This document shows, piece by piece, positions 26,160 to 34,502 of a stretch of DNA of 64,000 bases; the stretch's first letter is position 1, and each line of letters opens with the position of its first letter. The position numbers were made by a program, and so were the translations under genes. Below the pieces are notes generated by a model. That model saw only the letters and a list, made by a program, of their open reading frames with translations, did not search any database and was not told the DNA's origin. Source of the stretch: an uncultured Methanobrevibacter sp. (GTDB lineage Archaea > Methanobacteriota > Methanobacteria > Methanobacteriales > Methanobacteriaceae). Location of the stretch: the NCBI GenBank assembly GCA_900318035.1, contig ONJC01000003.1:1-64000 (forward strand). Reading direction: 5' to 3'.

Positions 26160-29100
26160 CTACATAATTTTTTCATTAAATAGCTCATCTAATTTACTTG
26201 AATTTTTATCTTCATCTTTGTTTCTAAAGTAACCGACTCCAATTATTAAAATTAAACATATCACACCTAAAACTGCAATCAGACTCATTCCAACCTCACT
26301 TGCAGACTGCTGAGTTACAGGATTAATTTCAATAGATTTTTTAACGTCAGCCCCCTGTGCAGAAGATCCGCCTACATCACCGGATGGAGCAGATTGACCT
26401 GCATCTGAAACGGACTGGCCGTTTGACGCTGAAGTGGATTGTGAGAATTGATTGTTGCTTGTGGTTGTTGAGTTTGCTGAAATTGTTGAGGATGAAGTGG
26501 AACCTTTTACCGGATTTGGAGTTGATGCCTCATTGTTTGAAGGGTCTGTGTTTTCCGGAGGAACATTGTTAGTGTTATTTAAGAATACCGGATTTTGAGT
26601 TGCATCATACAATTTAGGCAATAACTGAGCCAGTATATCCGGATTTACATATTGTGCTGCCCATTGCATCATAGCAATATTACCGCAGCTGCAGTCACAG
26701 CATGCAACACCGTTCTGCACTGTTGCCTTTGCCCATGTATTGGCAATATCAGATAATGTAGCCTTATCGGCATTCCAATATCCCTCATGGGCTGCAGTCA
26801 ACATTGTACCGCTCATGGAAATAAGTGAATATGCATTATTTCCACTCATCAGCCAATCCTTAACACCCAAACCGTATTTATCATTATAATAGGTGTTGTA
26901 AACCCTATTCCACAAGTCATCAGATACTGAAGCTGGTCTTGTTACCTGCCAACCATACAAATTACTTACGAATTTGTTTGACATGTAACGGGCCCCGCTG
27001 TATCCTTCACCCATCATTGCCTTAATCCAGTTAGGATTGTCATATCTTGAAGCAATTTCACGATACATCACCTCTTCCAGGGATGAAACATAAGCATTGT
27101 CCTTATCCGCATACATCAGCACTTTCATTTTAGGGGACTTACCTGAAACGTTTTCAACAGCCATGGACAAACCTCCCCAATAATCAAAGAAGTCATCGTT
27201 GTCCAGTACCCCATACTGATTGGTATTACGGCTTGTAACAATTGTATCTGAATTTGACAGTGCCCTTAAAAATACCAAAGAGTTTGTATCTCCCCAATAC
27301 TTTTTGGAGTACATGTTTCCCATTCTGCCAAGGTAGAACTGTGCCAGTTCGTCTGTATCATTCCATGTCCATGACATTGATACCAGTTTGGATATTCCTG
27401 CACCGTAATCACCGTTCGGAGGTGCAAAAATACGGGTAATTGCACATTCACCTGCATAAGTTGCATTATAACCAATGCTTAGATAGTACTTGGTATCCTC
27501 AATCCAATGTTTTGCTACATAGTTGTCGCTTATGGCTTCATTTGAAACACCATAATAGTTGATGCTTTCCATTACACCTTCCAAAGCCTGTTTCAAATCA
27601 TCATTTTTCATTAATGTCTTATCATTGATTAATGTGAAGTAGGACCTTGCAAGTGCAACCCTGTATGCATTATCCATCAGGATTGACTGGGAAGAGTATA
27701 AATCCCTGAATAAACCACTTGTAATTACAGTTACATCAATTCTTTTCTTGGCCCATCCGTCAGGACGGGTTAAATCATTCAGTTTGATTACTTCAGGCAT
27801 TGAGCCTACTTTTTTACCTGTCGGATTACCCTCATCGTCATAGCCTGCACTTGAGGAATCTGTCCAGACAGGCTTCATTCCAAGCAGATATAACACGCTT
27901 GAAACCAATGCTCCATCATCCCTTGCGGTTTCCACACACCAGATTCCCATAATGACCTTTTCTGTTTTGTCATCAAGGCCTGATAGTGTTAAAAGTGCAA
28001 GAGTCTTTCCGTATGCCCATGCATCTTGTGTCGGAAGCTCACTTGACTGGTCCTGGAACATGTTTGCTCCGGTTGGAAGGATGCTTGGTTTTACTACAAT
28101 TTCTCCACCTTCGCCCACGGGAACATATCGGCCGTTCAAACCGTTTATCATGGCATTGAGTTCATTTGAAATACTCAGATTTATCAAATCAATGTAGGAT
28201 TTAGCTAAATTTAAGCAGGCCATCACCTTGGAATCATTGAATTTGGCATTTTCTGCGGCAAGAACCTCACCGACAGTAGTTGCATCCCAATAGATTAATG
28301 CTTTTACAATATCATATGATTTGTTTAAGATTAATTCCCTTTCAAAAGCTGACAGTGAAGAATAATCCCTTGAGAAATAAATCTCGGAAAGTTCACTGAA
28401 CAGATTAAGCACACCTTCATTGTTTTCCAGCACATGATCCCTGGACAGCATTGCACTGACTGTGCTTGCTATGTCCTGTTCGCTCCATGCATCTCCCAAT
28501 GCATGAAGACCCAAAGGATGCAGTGTGTCCTGGGTGGTTTTGAGGAAAGTGTTGACCTTATCCATCAGGGAAGCGAACTTAATTGTTTTGACTTCAGTTT
28601 TATTAAGTCCAAGATTGGTTGAATAATCATTGCTGATTATCAGATTACGGATTTCATTCTCGGTACTTTTTTTAGGGTTTTTATTGTAATCATTGATTAA
28701 ATTAGCTAAACTGGTTAAGTTACCATATAAATGAGTATATGCCATTGGAGAGGTTAAATGTGAAATTATTACAGCAAAACCTCTTCTTTTAGCTTGAATA
28801 GCTTCTGCCAAACCATCACTGATATAGAAATATAGTTGAGGAACATCTCCGACAACAACAGATCCATAGTCAGTTGATGATAGAAGGATTTCCTTTCCAG
28901 GCAACCATTCGTGTGTAGCGTGCCTTCCTACAAATATCATCGCATTAGGATGTGATTTCTGCATGTAGTAGTAAGCAGCCAAATATTGATGTGTTGGAGC
29001 GACAGCAGTACAGTGGTACAGGTTTTCAATGTCTGCTTCCCATCCCCTTTGAGGTTCGGGAGCTATGAATATGTTTCCAAAGGTCAAACCTGGAATGACA

Positions 29101-31202
29101 AAGTAATCGATACCTTTCTTATTGATTACCATCACGTTTCCTGGAGCTTCACCCCAACCGTTTAATCCTGAAATGTTTAATTTAATAAATTCATCATAAT
29201 ACCTTAAATATAAATCATAATAATCTGCAGATTGTGTTTTTGCATAATTCTTTAAGCTAGACACAATATTATCCAATACCTTTTTGGCTTCATCGGCCTT
29301 TTCATCAGGTAAAAGTGCAACGACCTGATTTAACCAGTCATCTATTGTATCTGATATTGTTTCAGTGTAGTTAAGCTCAACGGCACGCCTTGTAAGCTCG
29401 CCTATGTATGCGACAGTACCGTTTGTCACCTGTATTTTTACAATATCATCCAAAGAGTTAAACCATGAGGTGTATTCCTTTACAGGAAGCAGTATAACTT
29501 GCGGGCGGTTTGCCAATTTTGCAAGCTCGCCGGGTGCCCATGTAGCAACATTGATACCGCAGGAAATGATTAAATCCTCCAGTTCAGATACGTTGTTCGG
29601 CAGACTGCCGACATCATACCCTTCTTCCTTTAATGTGAGAAGAATGTTGTAAATACTTTTAATGGTATCCAGATAGCTGGAACCGATATTCTGTTTTCCG
29701 GGAGGATAATTGTAATAGATGATGGAGAGCAGTTTCTCGTCATTAGCAGTGTATTTCAAATCAACCCATGAGTCAATCCTGTCTGCCAAAAGCTCGATGT
29801 TGCCCTTATGAGCAATATAGGTTGTGATTTGAGCTCCTGTGAGGTTTGAAACGTAGCTTGAAGCACCACCAATGAATGTTGCATCTATTATACCCTGTGT
29901 TTCGGCAATAGTAATGTGCCACCATTTGTCACTCTTTTCTGTTGTAAGACCTGTTGAACCAAGTTCCCATCTTTCATTTGAAACATAATCTGAGTGAACT
30001 GCCCTGAATACTGGGACTCCTACCTCTTCAAAAAAGTCTGTCGCTTTGGTGAAGTTTTCACCTCCAACACCATATGCAACCATGGAAACGATTGCATCGA
30101 CATTGATGTCATATTTAGATGAATCGGCCAAAAATCCGGAAATGTCACTGCCTGCATCTGTCCATGATTCAACCATTACCTTAAGCTGGTCAGCAGACCC
30201 CCCTGCTGCAAAAACAGGAATTACATTATATCCTCTGGATTCCAAAGACTCTATAATTGAATAGCATGTATGCAGCTGCTGTGATTCAATATACATTGTA
30301 CTTTCAAGCACTCCAACGGTTCTGTTGAAGTTCGGATTGAAGAAAGTAGCTACATATTCATCCAAGGAGTACCATCTGTCCCTGTAGATACCGTAGGTTT
30401 TTGAACCGGTGAATACGGGTTTTTCAAAACTGACATTAACTCCCAGGCAATTCAGGATGTATAATATCTGATTTTTCAAATTGTCCTTGTCGTTCAGGTC
30501 CTTATATAGAACAAGCTGATTTAAAATAGGGTTGAAACCTTTCGCATCACCTGTCAAGTAACTGTTGACATTTGAGTATGATATTCCTCTTTTAGTATTT
30601 TTGAAGTATTTTATTAACTCCTCGTTGGAATATGTTGCAAAGATTTTGTTATAGTTCAGAGTATTGTTCCTAAGAAGCTTGATTGAACTGGAATCTGAAT
30701 TCAGATTACCTGAAGGAGGTTCCAATATCAGAAACATTTTTTTATTGGATAAACTAGGATTTTTAGATAAAACGCTTGTCAGGACTGAATCCACATCACT
30801 GCTTATCCACTCGCCGACAAAAGCGTCACAACCTGACAATAAACCTTTCAAGTCATTTTCATTCATTGCCTTTATCTGGTCACCGCTTCTGATGATGAGA
30901 TTTACATTGTCGAGTTTTTTCTCGTCGTGGAGTTCCCAGGCGGCCTTATCCAAAATATTGGTTCCCGGATTATCACTGATTATAAATAAAGTAGTATTTT
31001 TAGAATCTGACAACTCATTTTGCGAATTATCAGTTGAAATCTTATTCACATCACAATATTCGCCGCTTAAAACCTCAACTCCATTATCGCCATTTGCTGC
31101 AGTATCATTTGCCTCGGCAAAAGCGACCTGTGAGAAAATCAATAATGAAAGCATTATCAGAAGTGCCAGGAGAATATTGTGTTTTTTTCTATAAAATTTC
31201 AT
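26160..31202 (-). CDS. exported, membrane-anchored CobN-like chelatase (HmuS-like)
   Basis: 1680 residues. A signal peptide (about 1-29, LLALLIMLSLLIFSQVAFA) and a C-terminal membrane helix (about 1637-1660, GMSLIAVLGVICLILIIGVGYF), followed by a charged tail, place the whole catalytic body outside the cell. CobN/BchH signatures are present: GRHATHEWLPGKE, QAKRRGFAVIISHL, KPVWTDSS, DVTVITSGLFRD. A Ser/Thr/Asn/Gln-rich spacer (1560-1630) precedes the anchor. Cytoplasmic CobN inserts cobalt with ATP and CobST; no ATP is available outside. A dechelatase or metal-tetrapyrrole-binding role like Bacteroidetes HmuS is more plausible. First gene of the operon; AAGAGGTAAA precedes the ATG. Confidence 0.88.
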   Translation of the reverse strand: MKFYRKKHNILLALLIMLSLLIFSQVAFAEANDTAANGDNGVEVLSGEYCDVNKISTDNSQNELSDSKNTTLFIISDNPGTNILDKAAWELHDEKKLDNVNLIIRSGDQIKAMNENDLKGLLSGCDAFVGEWISSDVDSVLTSVLSKNPSLSNKKMFLILEPPSGNLNSDSSSIKLLRNNTLNYNKIFATYSNEELIKYFKNTKRGISYSNVNSYLTGDAKGFNPILNQLVLYKDLNDKDNLKNQILYILNCLGVNVSFEKPVFTGSKTYGIYRDRWYSLDEYVATFFNPNFNRTVGVLESTMYIESQQLHTCYSIIESLESRGYNVIPVFAAGGSADQLKVMVESWTDAGSDISGFLADSSKYDINVDAIVSMVAYGVGGENFTKATDFFEEVGVPVFRAVHSDYVSNERWELGSTGLTTEKSDKWWHITIAETQGIIDATFIGGASSYVSNLTGAQITTYIAHKGNIELLADRIDSWVDLKYTANDEKLLSIIYYNYPPGKQNIGSSYLDTIKSIYNILLTLKEEGYDVGSLPNNVSELEDLIISCGINVATWAPGELAKLANRPQVILLPVKEYTSWFNSLDDIVKIQVTNGTVAYIGELTRRAVELNYTETISDTIDDWLNQVVALLPDEKADEAKKVLDNIVSSLKNYAKTQSADYYDLYLRYYDEFIKLNISGLNGWGEAPGNVMVINKKGIDYFVIPGLTFGNIFIAPEPQRGWEADIENLYHCTAVAPTHQYLAAYYYMQKSHPNAMIFVGRHATHEWLPGKEILLSSTDYGSVVVGDVPQLYFYISDGLAEAIQAKRRGFAVIISHLTSPMAYTHLYGNLTSLANLINDYNKNPKKSTENEIRNLIISNDYSTNLGLNKTEVKTIKFASLMDKVNTFLKTTQDTLHPLGLHALGDAWSEQDIASTVSAMLSRDHVLENNEGVLNLFSELSEIYFSRDYSSLSAFERELILNKSYDIVKALIYWDATTVGEVLAAENAKFNDSKVMACLNLAKSYIDLINLSISNELNAMINGLNGRYVPVGEGGEIVVKPSILPTGANMFQDQSSELPTQDAWAYGKTLALLTLSGLDDKTEKVIMGIWCVETARDDGALVSSVLYLLGMKPVWTDSSSAGYDDEGNPTGKKVGSMPEVIKLNDLTRPDGWAKKRIDVTVITSGLFRDLYSSQSILMDNAYRVALARSYFTLINDKTLMKNDDLKQALEGVMESINYYGVSNEAISDNYVAKHWIEDTKYYLSIGYNATYAGECAITRIFAPPNGDYGAGISKLVSMSWTWNDTDELAQFYLGRMGNMYSKKYWGDTNSLVFLRALSNSDTIVTSRNTNQYGVLDNDDFFDYWGGLSMAVENVSGKSPKMKVLMYADKDNAYVSSLEEVMYREIASRYDNPNWIKAMMGEGYSGARYMSNKFVSNLYGWQVTRPASVSDDLWNRVYNTYYNDKYGLGVKDWLMSGNNAYSLISMSGTMLTAAHEGYWNADKATLSDIANTWAKATVQNGVACCDCSCGNIAMMQWAAQYVNPDILAQLLPKLYDATQNPVFLNNTNNVPPENTDPSNNEASTPNPVKGSTSSSTISANSTTTSNNQFSQSTSASNGQSVSDAGQSAPSGDVGGSSAQGADVKKSIEINPVTQQSASEVGMSLIAVLGVICLILIIGVGYFRNKDEDKNSSKLDELFNEKIM

Positions 31203-31240
31203 TTTTTTACCTCTTAAATAAAAGGTCGAATTTGTAGTAA

Positions 31241-31252
31241 ATTTTTAAATAA
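31241..31252 (-). promoter_or_regulatory. TATA-like element of the CobN-like operon
   Basis: An A/T-rich TATA-like stretch (TTTATTTAAAAA on the minus strand) lies about 45 bases before the start codon. It lies downstream of the AGTAATACT cluster, so repressor or activator binding would sit just upstream of the core promoter. Confidence 0.3.
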
Positions 31253-31310
31253 AAATATTACTACTAATAATAATTTTGTAATAATTAATAATATAAAATT
31301 TTCGAAAAAA

Positions 31311-31460
31311 AGTAATACCAAATAGCTTAAAATCGCCAAAAAAGTATTAATTATTAGTTAAATATGAAAATTGTAATACATAGTATTTAAATAACTAAAC
31401 AAAAAGTAATACTCTCGAAAAGTATTACTAAAACCCCTAAAATAAGAAAAAAAGTAATAC
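31311..31460 (-). promoter_or_regulatory. AGTAATACT operator cluster before the CobN-like operon
   Basis: AGTAATAC occurs at 31311-31318 and 31453-31460, GTAATAC at 31373-31379 and GTATTA at 31344-31349. There is a perfect inverted pair AGTAATACT (31405-31413) and AGTATTACT (31421-31429) with seven bases between. Matching sites occur at 21572-21716 upstream of the second DUF3344 gene. Together they suggest a regulon covering the chelatase operon and its surface protein. A metal- or cofactor-responsive regulator is the natural guess. Confidence 0.6.
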
Positions 31461-31465
31461 GATTT

Positions 31466-32830
31466 TCAATAGCCGCACTGCCTTTTGAACTTCAGGTTGA
31501 ATATCAAGATGCAGGCAAAACCAAAAATCGAACCAATGTTCATACCGATTATGGCGCCCAAATATACGCCGAAAACTCCCATAGACAGAGTTATACCCAC
31601 CACATAAGCCAAGGCCATGCTCAAAACCAGTTCCCTTAAAACAGTGAGGCCCAATGATTTGAATCCTGCACCGACGCCCTGATAAGTATATGCGGCAGTT
31701 GCACCGAACGAAATCAGACAGTTGTAGAAAACCAGAAGCCTTAATATTTCGGCGGCACGCTCAACCAGAGCAGGATTGGACGTCTGGAAGTTGAAAAGAC
31801 CACATATCGGATAAGCAAATACAAAAAATATTGCACAAATCGCCAATGTTATTGTTAAACTCAGTAGAGTGGAGTATTTTATTGTCTCATTGAAGTTCGG
31901 CCAGTTGCGGGCACCGTATGCAACACCTGAAACCGTTATTGTAGCTATTCCGATTGCCATACCTGGCAGAAATGCAATGCAGATGAATCTCCATGCAATT
32001 GTAAAGGATGCGACTTCACTGACACCTGCCGTTTTCATGATGAGATAATTCAATATGATGGCCACCAGTGCAAATATTATCTCCTCCGTTCCTGCCGGAA
32101 GAGAAACAACAAGGATTTCCTTATAGATTTCAAGATTTCGCCTATAATTTTTAAGATTAAATTCAAAGAAAGTATCCTTTTTAATTAAAATCCAGTAAAT
32201 CATCCACAGCCAGCCGATTAGTGAGGCGATGACTGTTGCAAGGCCCGCTCCGAAAATCCCCAAATCCAGACCGAAAATCAGTATGGGATCCAAAACCATA
32301 TTTAATACAGCAGTTAGAATCAAAGGATTGGTTGCCCTTCTGACATCCCCTTCGGCCCTGAATATGCTTGCAGTAACGTTAGGTGCAAGAAAAACAATAT
32401 TCAGCAAGAAAATAATAAATCCATAGCTCAAACAATATGACTTTACCGAAGATGCACCTAAAAGCACGACCAAGTCATCCAAAAAGAAAACACCGACAAT
32501 CAAAACAATTAAAGAAACGATTCCCATCAGAATCAGTGAGTGAACAACTGCATTGTTTGCACCGTCAAACCTTTTACTGCCTACATATCTGGAAATAAGC
32601 GAATTGGCACCGGCACCTACTCCGCTTCCAAGGCCTATGATAACCAGATACAAGGGAAATATGAATCCCAAAGCGGCCAGCGCATCAGCATTGATTCCTG
32701 AAACCCAAAAACTGTCAATCAGATTATTCAAAAACATGAGAAGCATTGAAAAAATGGTTGGAAATGCAAGAGTGTTAATAGCTTTTCGCGGATTTCCGAC
32801 AATCGTTTCAATATTATCATTTGTCTGCAT
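31466..32830 (-). CDS. MATE-family efflux transporter
   Basis: 454 residues with twelve predicted membrane helices in two homologous halves. Typical MATE features include PTIFSMLLMFLNNLIDSFWVSG in the first helix pair and GVGAGANSLISRYVGS (about 72-87) after it. It should export cationic or drug-like compounds in exchange for Na+ or H+. The gene starts 27 bases after the channel-like gene at 32858-33658 and may be co-transcribed with it. The AGTAATACT cluster lies beyond its 3' end and belongs to the next operon. Confidence 0.9.
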   Translation of the reverse strand: MQTNDNIETIVGNPRKAINTLAFPTIFSMLLMFLNNLIDSFWVSGINADALAALGFIFPLYLVIIGLGSGVGAGANSLISRYVGSKRFDGANNAVVHSLILMGIVSLIVLIVGVFFLDDLVVLLGASSVKSYCLSYGFIIFLLNIVFLAPNVTASIFRAEGDVRRATNPLILTAVLNMVLDPILIFGLDLGIFGAGLATVIASLIGWLWMIYWILIKKDTFFEFNLKNYRRNLEIYKEILVVSLPAGTEEIIFALVAIILNYLIMKTAGVSEVASFTIAWRFICIAFLPGMAIGIATITVSGVAYGARNWPNFNETIKYSTLLSLTITLAICAIFFVFAYPICGLFNFQTSNPALVERAAEILRLLVFYNCLISFGATAAYTYQGVGAGFKSLGLTVLRELVLSMALAYVVGITLSMGVFGVYLGAIIGMNIGSIFGFACILIFNLKFKRQCGY

Positions 32831-32857
32831 CAGTCATATATTTGCAAACAGAACAGA

Positions 32858-33658
32858 TTAATCTTTCTTAATCTTTTTAACCTTCTCTTCAAGATGGTCA
32901 AACTTATCGTTGGCATATTTCATTACAATGGCAACGGCCAAAGTGGCGGTACCTACACCGGATAAAAGAAAACCGCTCCAAACCAATATCAATGCATTTA
33001 TTTTTCCAAATGTCGAATGTCCCAATACTGAATAACCGTTACTTGTAAATGCGTTGGAAACCATTACAAGAGCATTAAGAGGAGTAGTCCTTTCAACAAT
33101 CATCGTAATGAAGAAACTGACGAAGACTATTCCGAACAAGAACAGAATAGTGATTCTTAAACTATTGGTCTCAGTGTATTCAATGAATTTCTGATAATAT
33201 ATTTTAATAAGATACAAAAAGACAAATATATGGAACCCGTCCATAAATGTAATGAAGTTATTATTAAATATCAGATGTGACAATGAAGCGAGGGGAATTA
33301 CCAAACAGTAAGCCAGCTTGTTTTTGGAAAATGAAATGTCACCATTGATTATCACATACAATGAAACAATGATGTCCAAAAGCAATAGATTGAGGGACAC
33401 TTCACGCAGACCCAATATGATATATATCATATTTACAACAAAAATCAAAATCATTATAAGGTAAAATACCTGCTTTATGGTTGTGGATTCCTCTTCAGGC
33501 AAATATTCCTCTATATTGAGAAATTTGGAATCTTTAAGAGTGGAAGACAATTTGATTTTGCCGTAAATAAACTTTCCGACATAAGCCATGACAATAAAAA
33601 TCCCCAATGACACTGCAAACTGAATTATTATATCTATCAGCTGCACCTCCCAATTCAT
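32858..33658 (-). CDS. six-helix channel-like membrane protein
   Basis: 266 residues, with about six membrane helices and a C-terminal cytoplasmic coiled segment (FDHLEEKVKKIKKD). Between the last two helices is a re-entrant-like segment, LNALVMVSNAFTSNGYSVLG, followed by GK and a glycine-rich helix. The layout recalls the pore loop of two-helix potassium channels (TVGYGD filter), but the filter reads TSNGYSVL. It is paralogous to the protein encoded by 33655-34431 and overlaps it by ATGA, so the two probably form one complex. The ion is unknown, and it might be a non-conducting sensor. Confidence 0.6.
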   Translation of the reverse strand: MNWEVQLIDIIIQFAVSLGIFIVMAYVGKFIYGKIKLSSTLKDSKFLNIEEYLPEEESTTIKQVFYLIMILIFVVNMIYIILGLREVSLNLLLLDIIVSLYVIINGDISFSKNKLAYCLVIPLASLSHLIFNNNFITFMDGFHIFVFLYLIKIYYQKFIEYTETNSLRITILFLFGIVFVSFFITMIVERTTPLNALVMVSNAFTSNGYSVLGHSTFGKINALILVWSGFLLSGVGTATLAVAIVMKYANDKFDHLEEKVKKIKKD

Positions 33659-34431
33659 TGCTCATCACCTTCGTCAATCAATTTTTCAAGCTGTTCAAAT
33701 CTTTTATTGAAGTGCCTCATTAAAATGGCCGCAGTTAAAGTTGCCGTACCTGCACCGGATATGATATATCCTCCCCATACCAGAAAAATACTGTTAATCT
33801 TGCCCGGAATGGATTGGCCCAAAATAGCATATCCGTTACTTGTAAATGCATTGGAAACCATGACAAGTGAATCGACAGCATTGGCATTTTCAACCACTTG
33901 AGTTACGAAAAAACTAATAAAGACTATTGAAAACAGAAGAAGTATTGATACTCCCAGACCGTTTGAATTGGTAAACTCACTGAATTTATCATAATAATAC
34001 TTAATGAAGTATATGAAAATGGGAACATGAATTAAATCCAGCAGACTAACCATGCTAAAACCGAACATCAGATAATTCAGGGACCCCCAAGGAACCAGCA
34101 AAAATAATATGACCTTGTTTTTCAGGGAGCTCTTCTCATATGTGATTGCAATATATAACGACAGGCCCACATCAAACAGCACCATATAGATATAGTCATT
34201 ATAAACTACAAAAGTATAGAGCACCACAATAAAACAAGCGCTTATCATGATTAGATAATAAACCTGCCTTAAAGTGAATATTTCATCTTCAGGAAGAAAT
34301 TCATGGATATCCAGATATCTATTATCGGAGTTTTTAACCTTATTGAATACAAAAACGCCAATAACAGTTGCAACAGAAAAAATAATCAGTTCTGATAAGA
34401 ATTGAATAATTGAATTGCCCAATATGTCCAC
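33655..34431 (-). CDS. six-helix channel-like membrane protein, paralogue
   Basis: 258 residues. The topology matches the downstream gene: an N-terminal helix, the shared FLPEDE motif near residue 45, four more helices, the pore-like DSLVMVSNAFTSNGYAILG and the final helix ending in AAILMRHFNKRFEQLEKL. The two proteins are homologous along their whole length, consistent with tandem duplication. The stop overlaps the start of the next gene (ATGA). It lies 71 bases after the HD-RyR gene, so it may be part of the same long transcript. That would couple a candidate channel to RyR-domain proteins. Confidence 0.6.
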   Translation of the reverse strand: MDILGNSIIQFLSELIIFSVATVIGVFVFNKVKNSDNRYLDIHEFLPEDEIFTLRQVYYLIMISACFIVVLYTFVVYNDYIYMVLFDVGLSLYIAITYEKSSLKNKVILFLLVPWGSLNYLMFGFSMVSLLDLIHVPIFIYFIKYYYDKFSEFTNSNGLGVSILLLFSIVFISFFVTQVVENANAVDSLVMVSNAFTSNGYAILGQSIPGKINSIFLVWGGYIISGAGTATLTAAILMRHFNKRFEQLEKLIDEGDEQ

Positions 34432-34502
34432 TGATATTCACCAATATAATATTTAAAAATAATATGATTTAAATGTTAAATATTAAAGAGTGAATAAAAA
34501 TA

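Noticed and set aside
30664..31194. 176-codon plus-strand frame inside the CobN-like gene
   Set aside because: It is antisense to the strongly supported CobN-like protein, has no ribosome binding site and lacks protein-like motifs. It is a frame shadow.
26160..31202. cytoplasmic cobaltochelatase for cobalamin synthesis
   Set aside because: The signal peptide, surface linker and C-terminal anchor exclude a cytoplasmic enzyme working with ATP-driven CobS/CobT.
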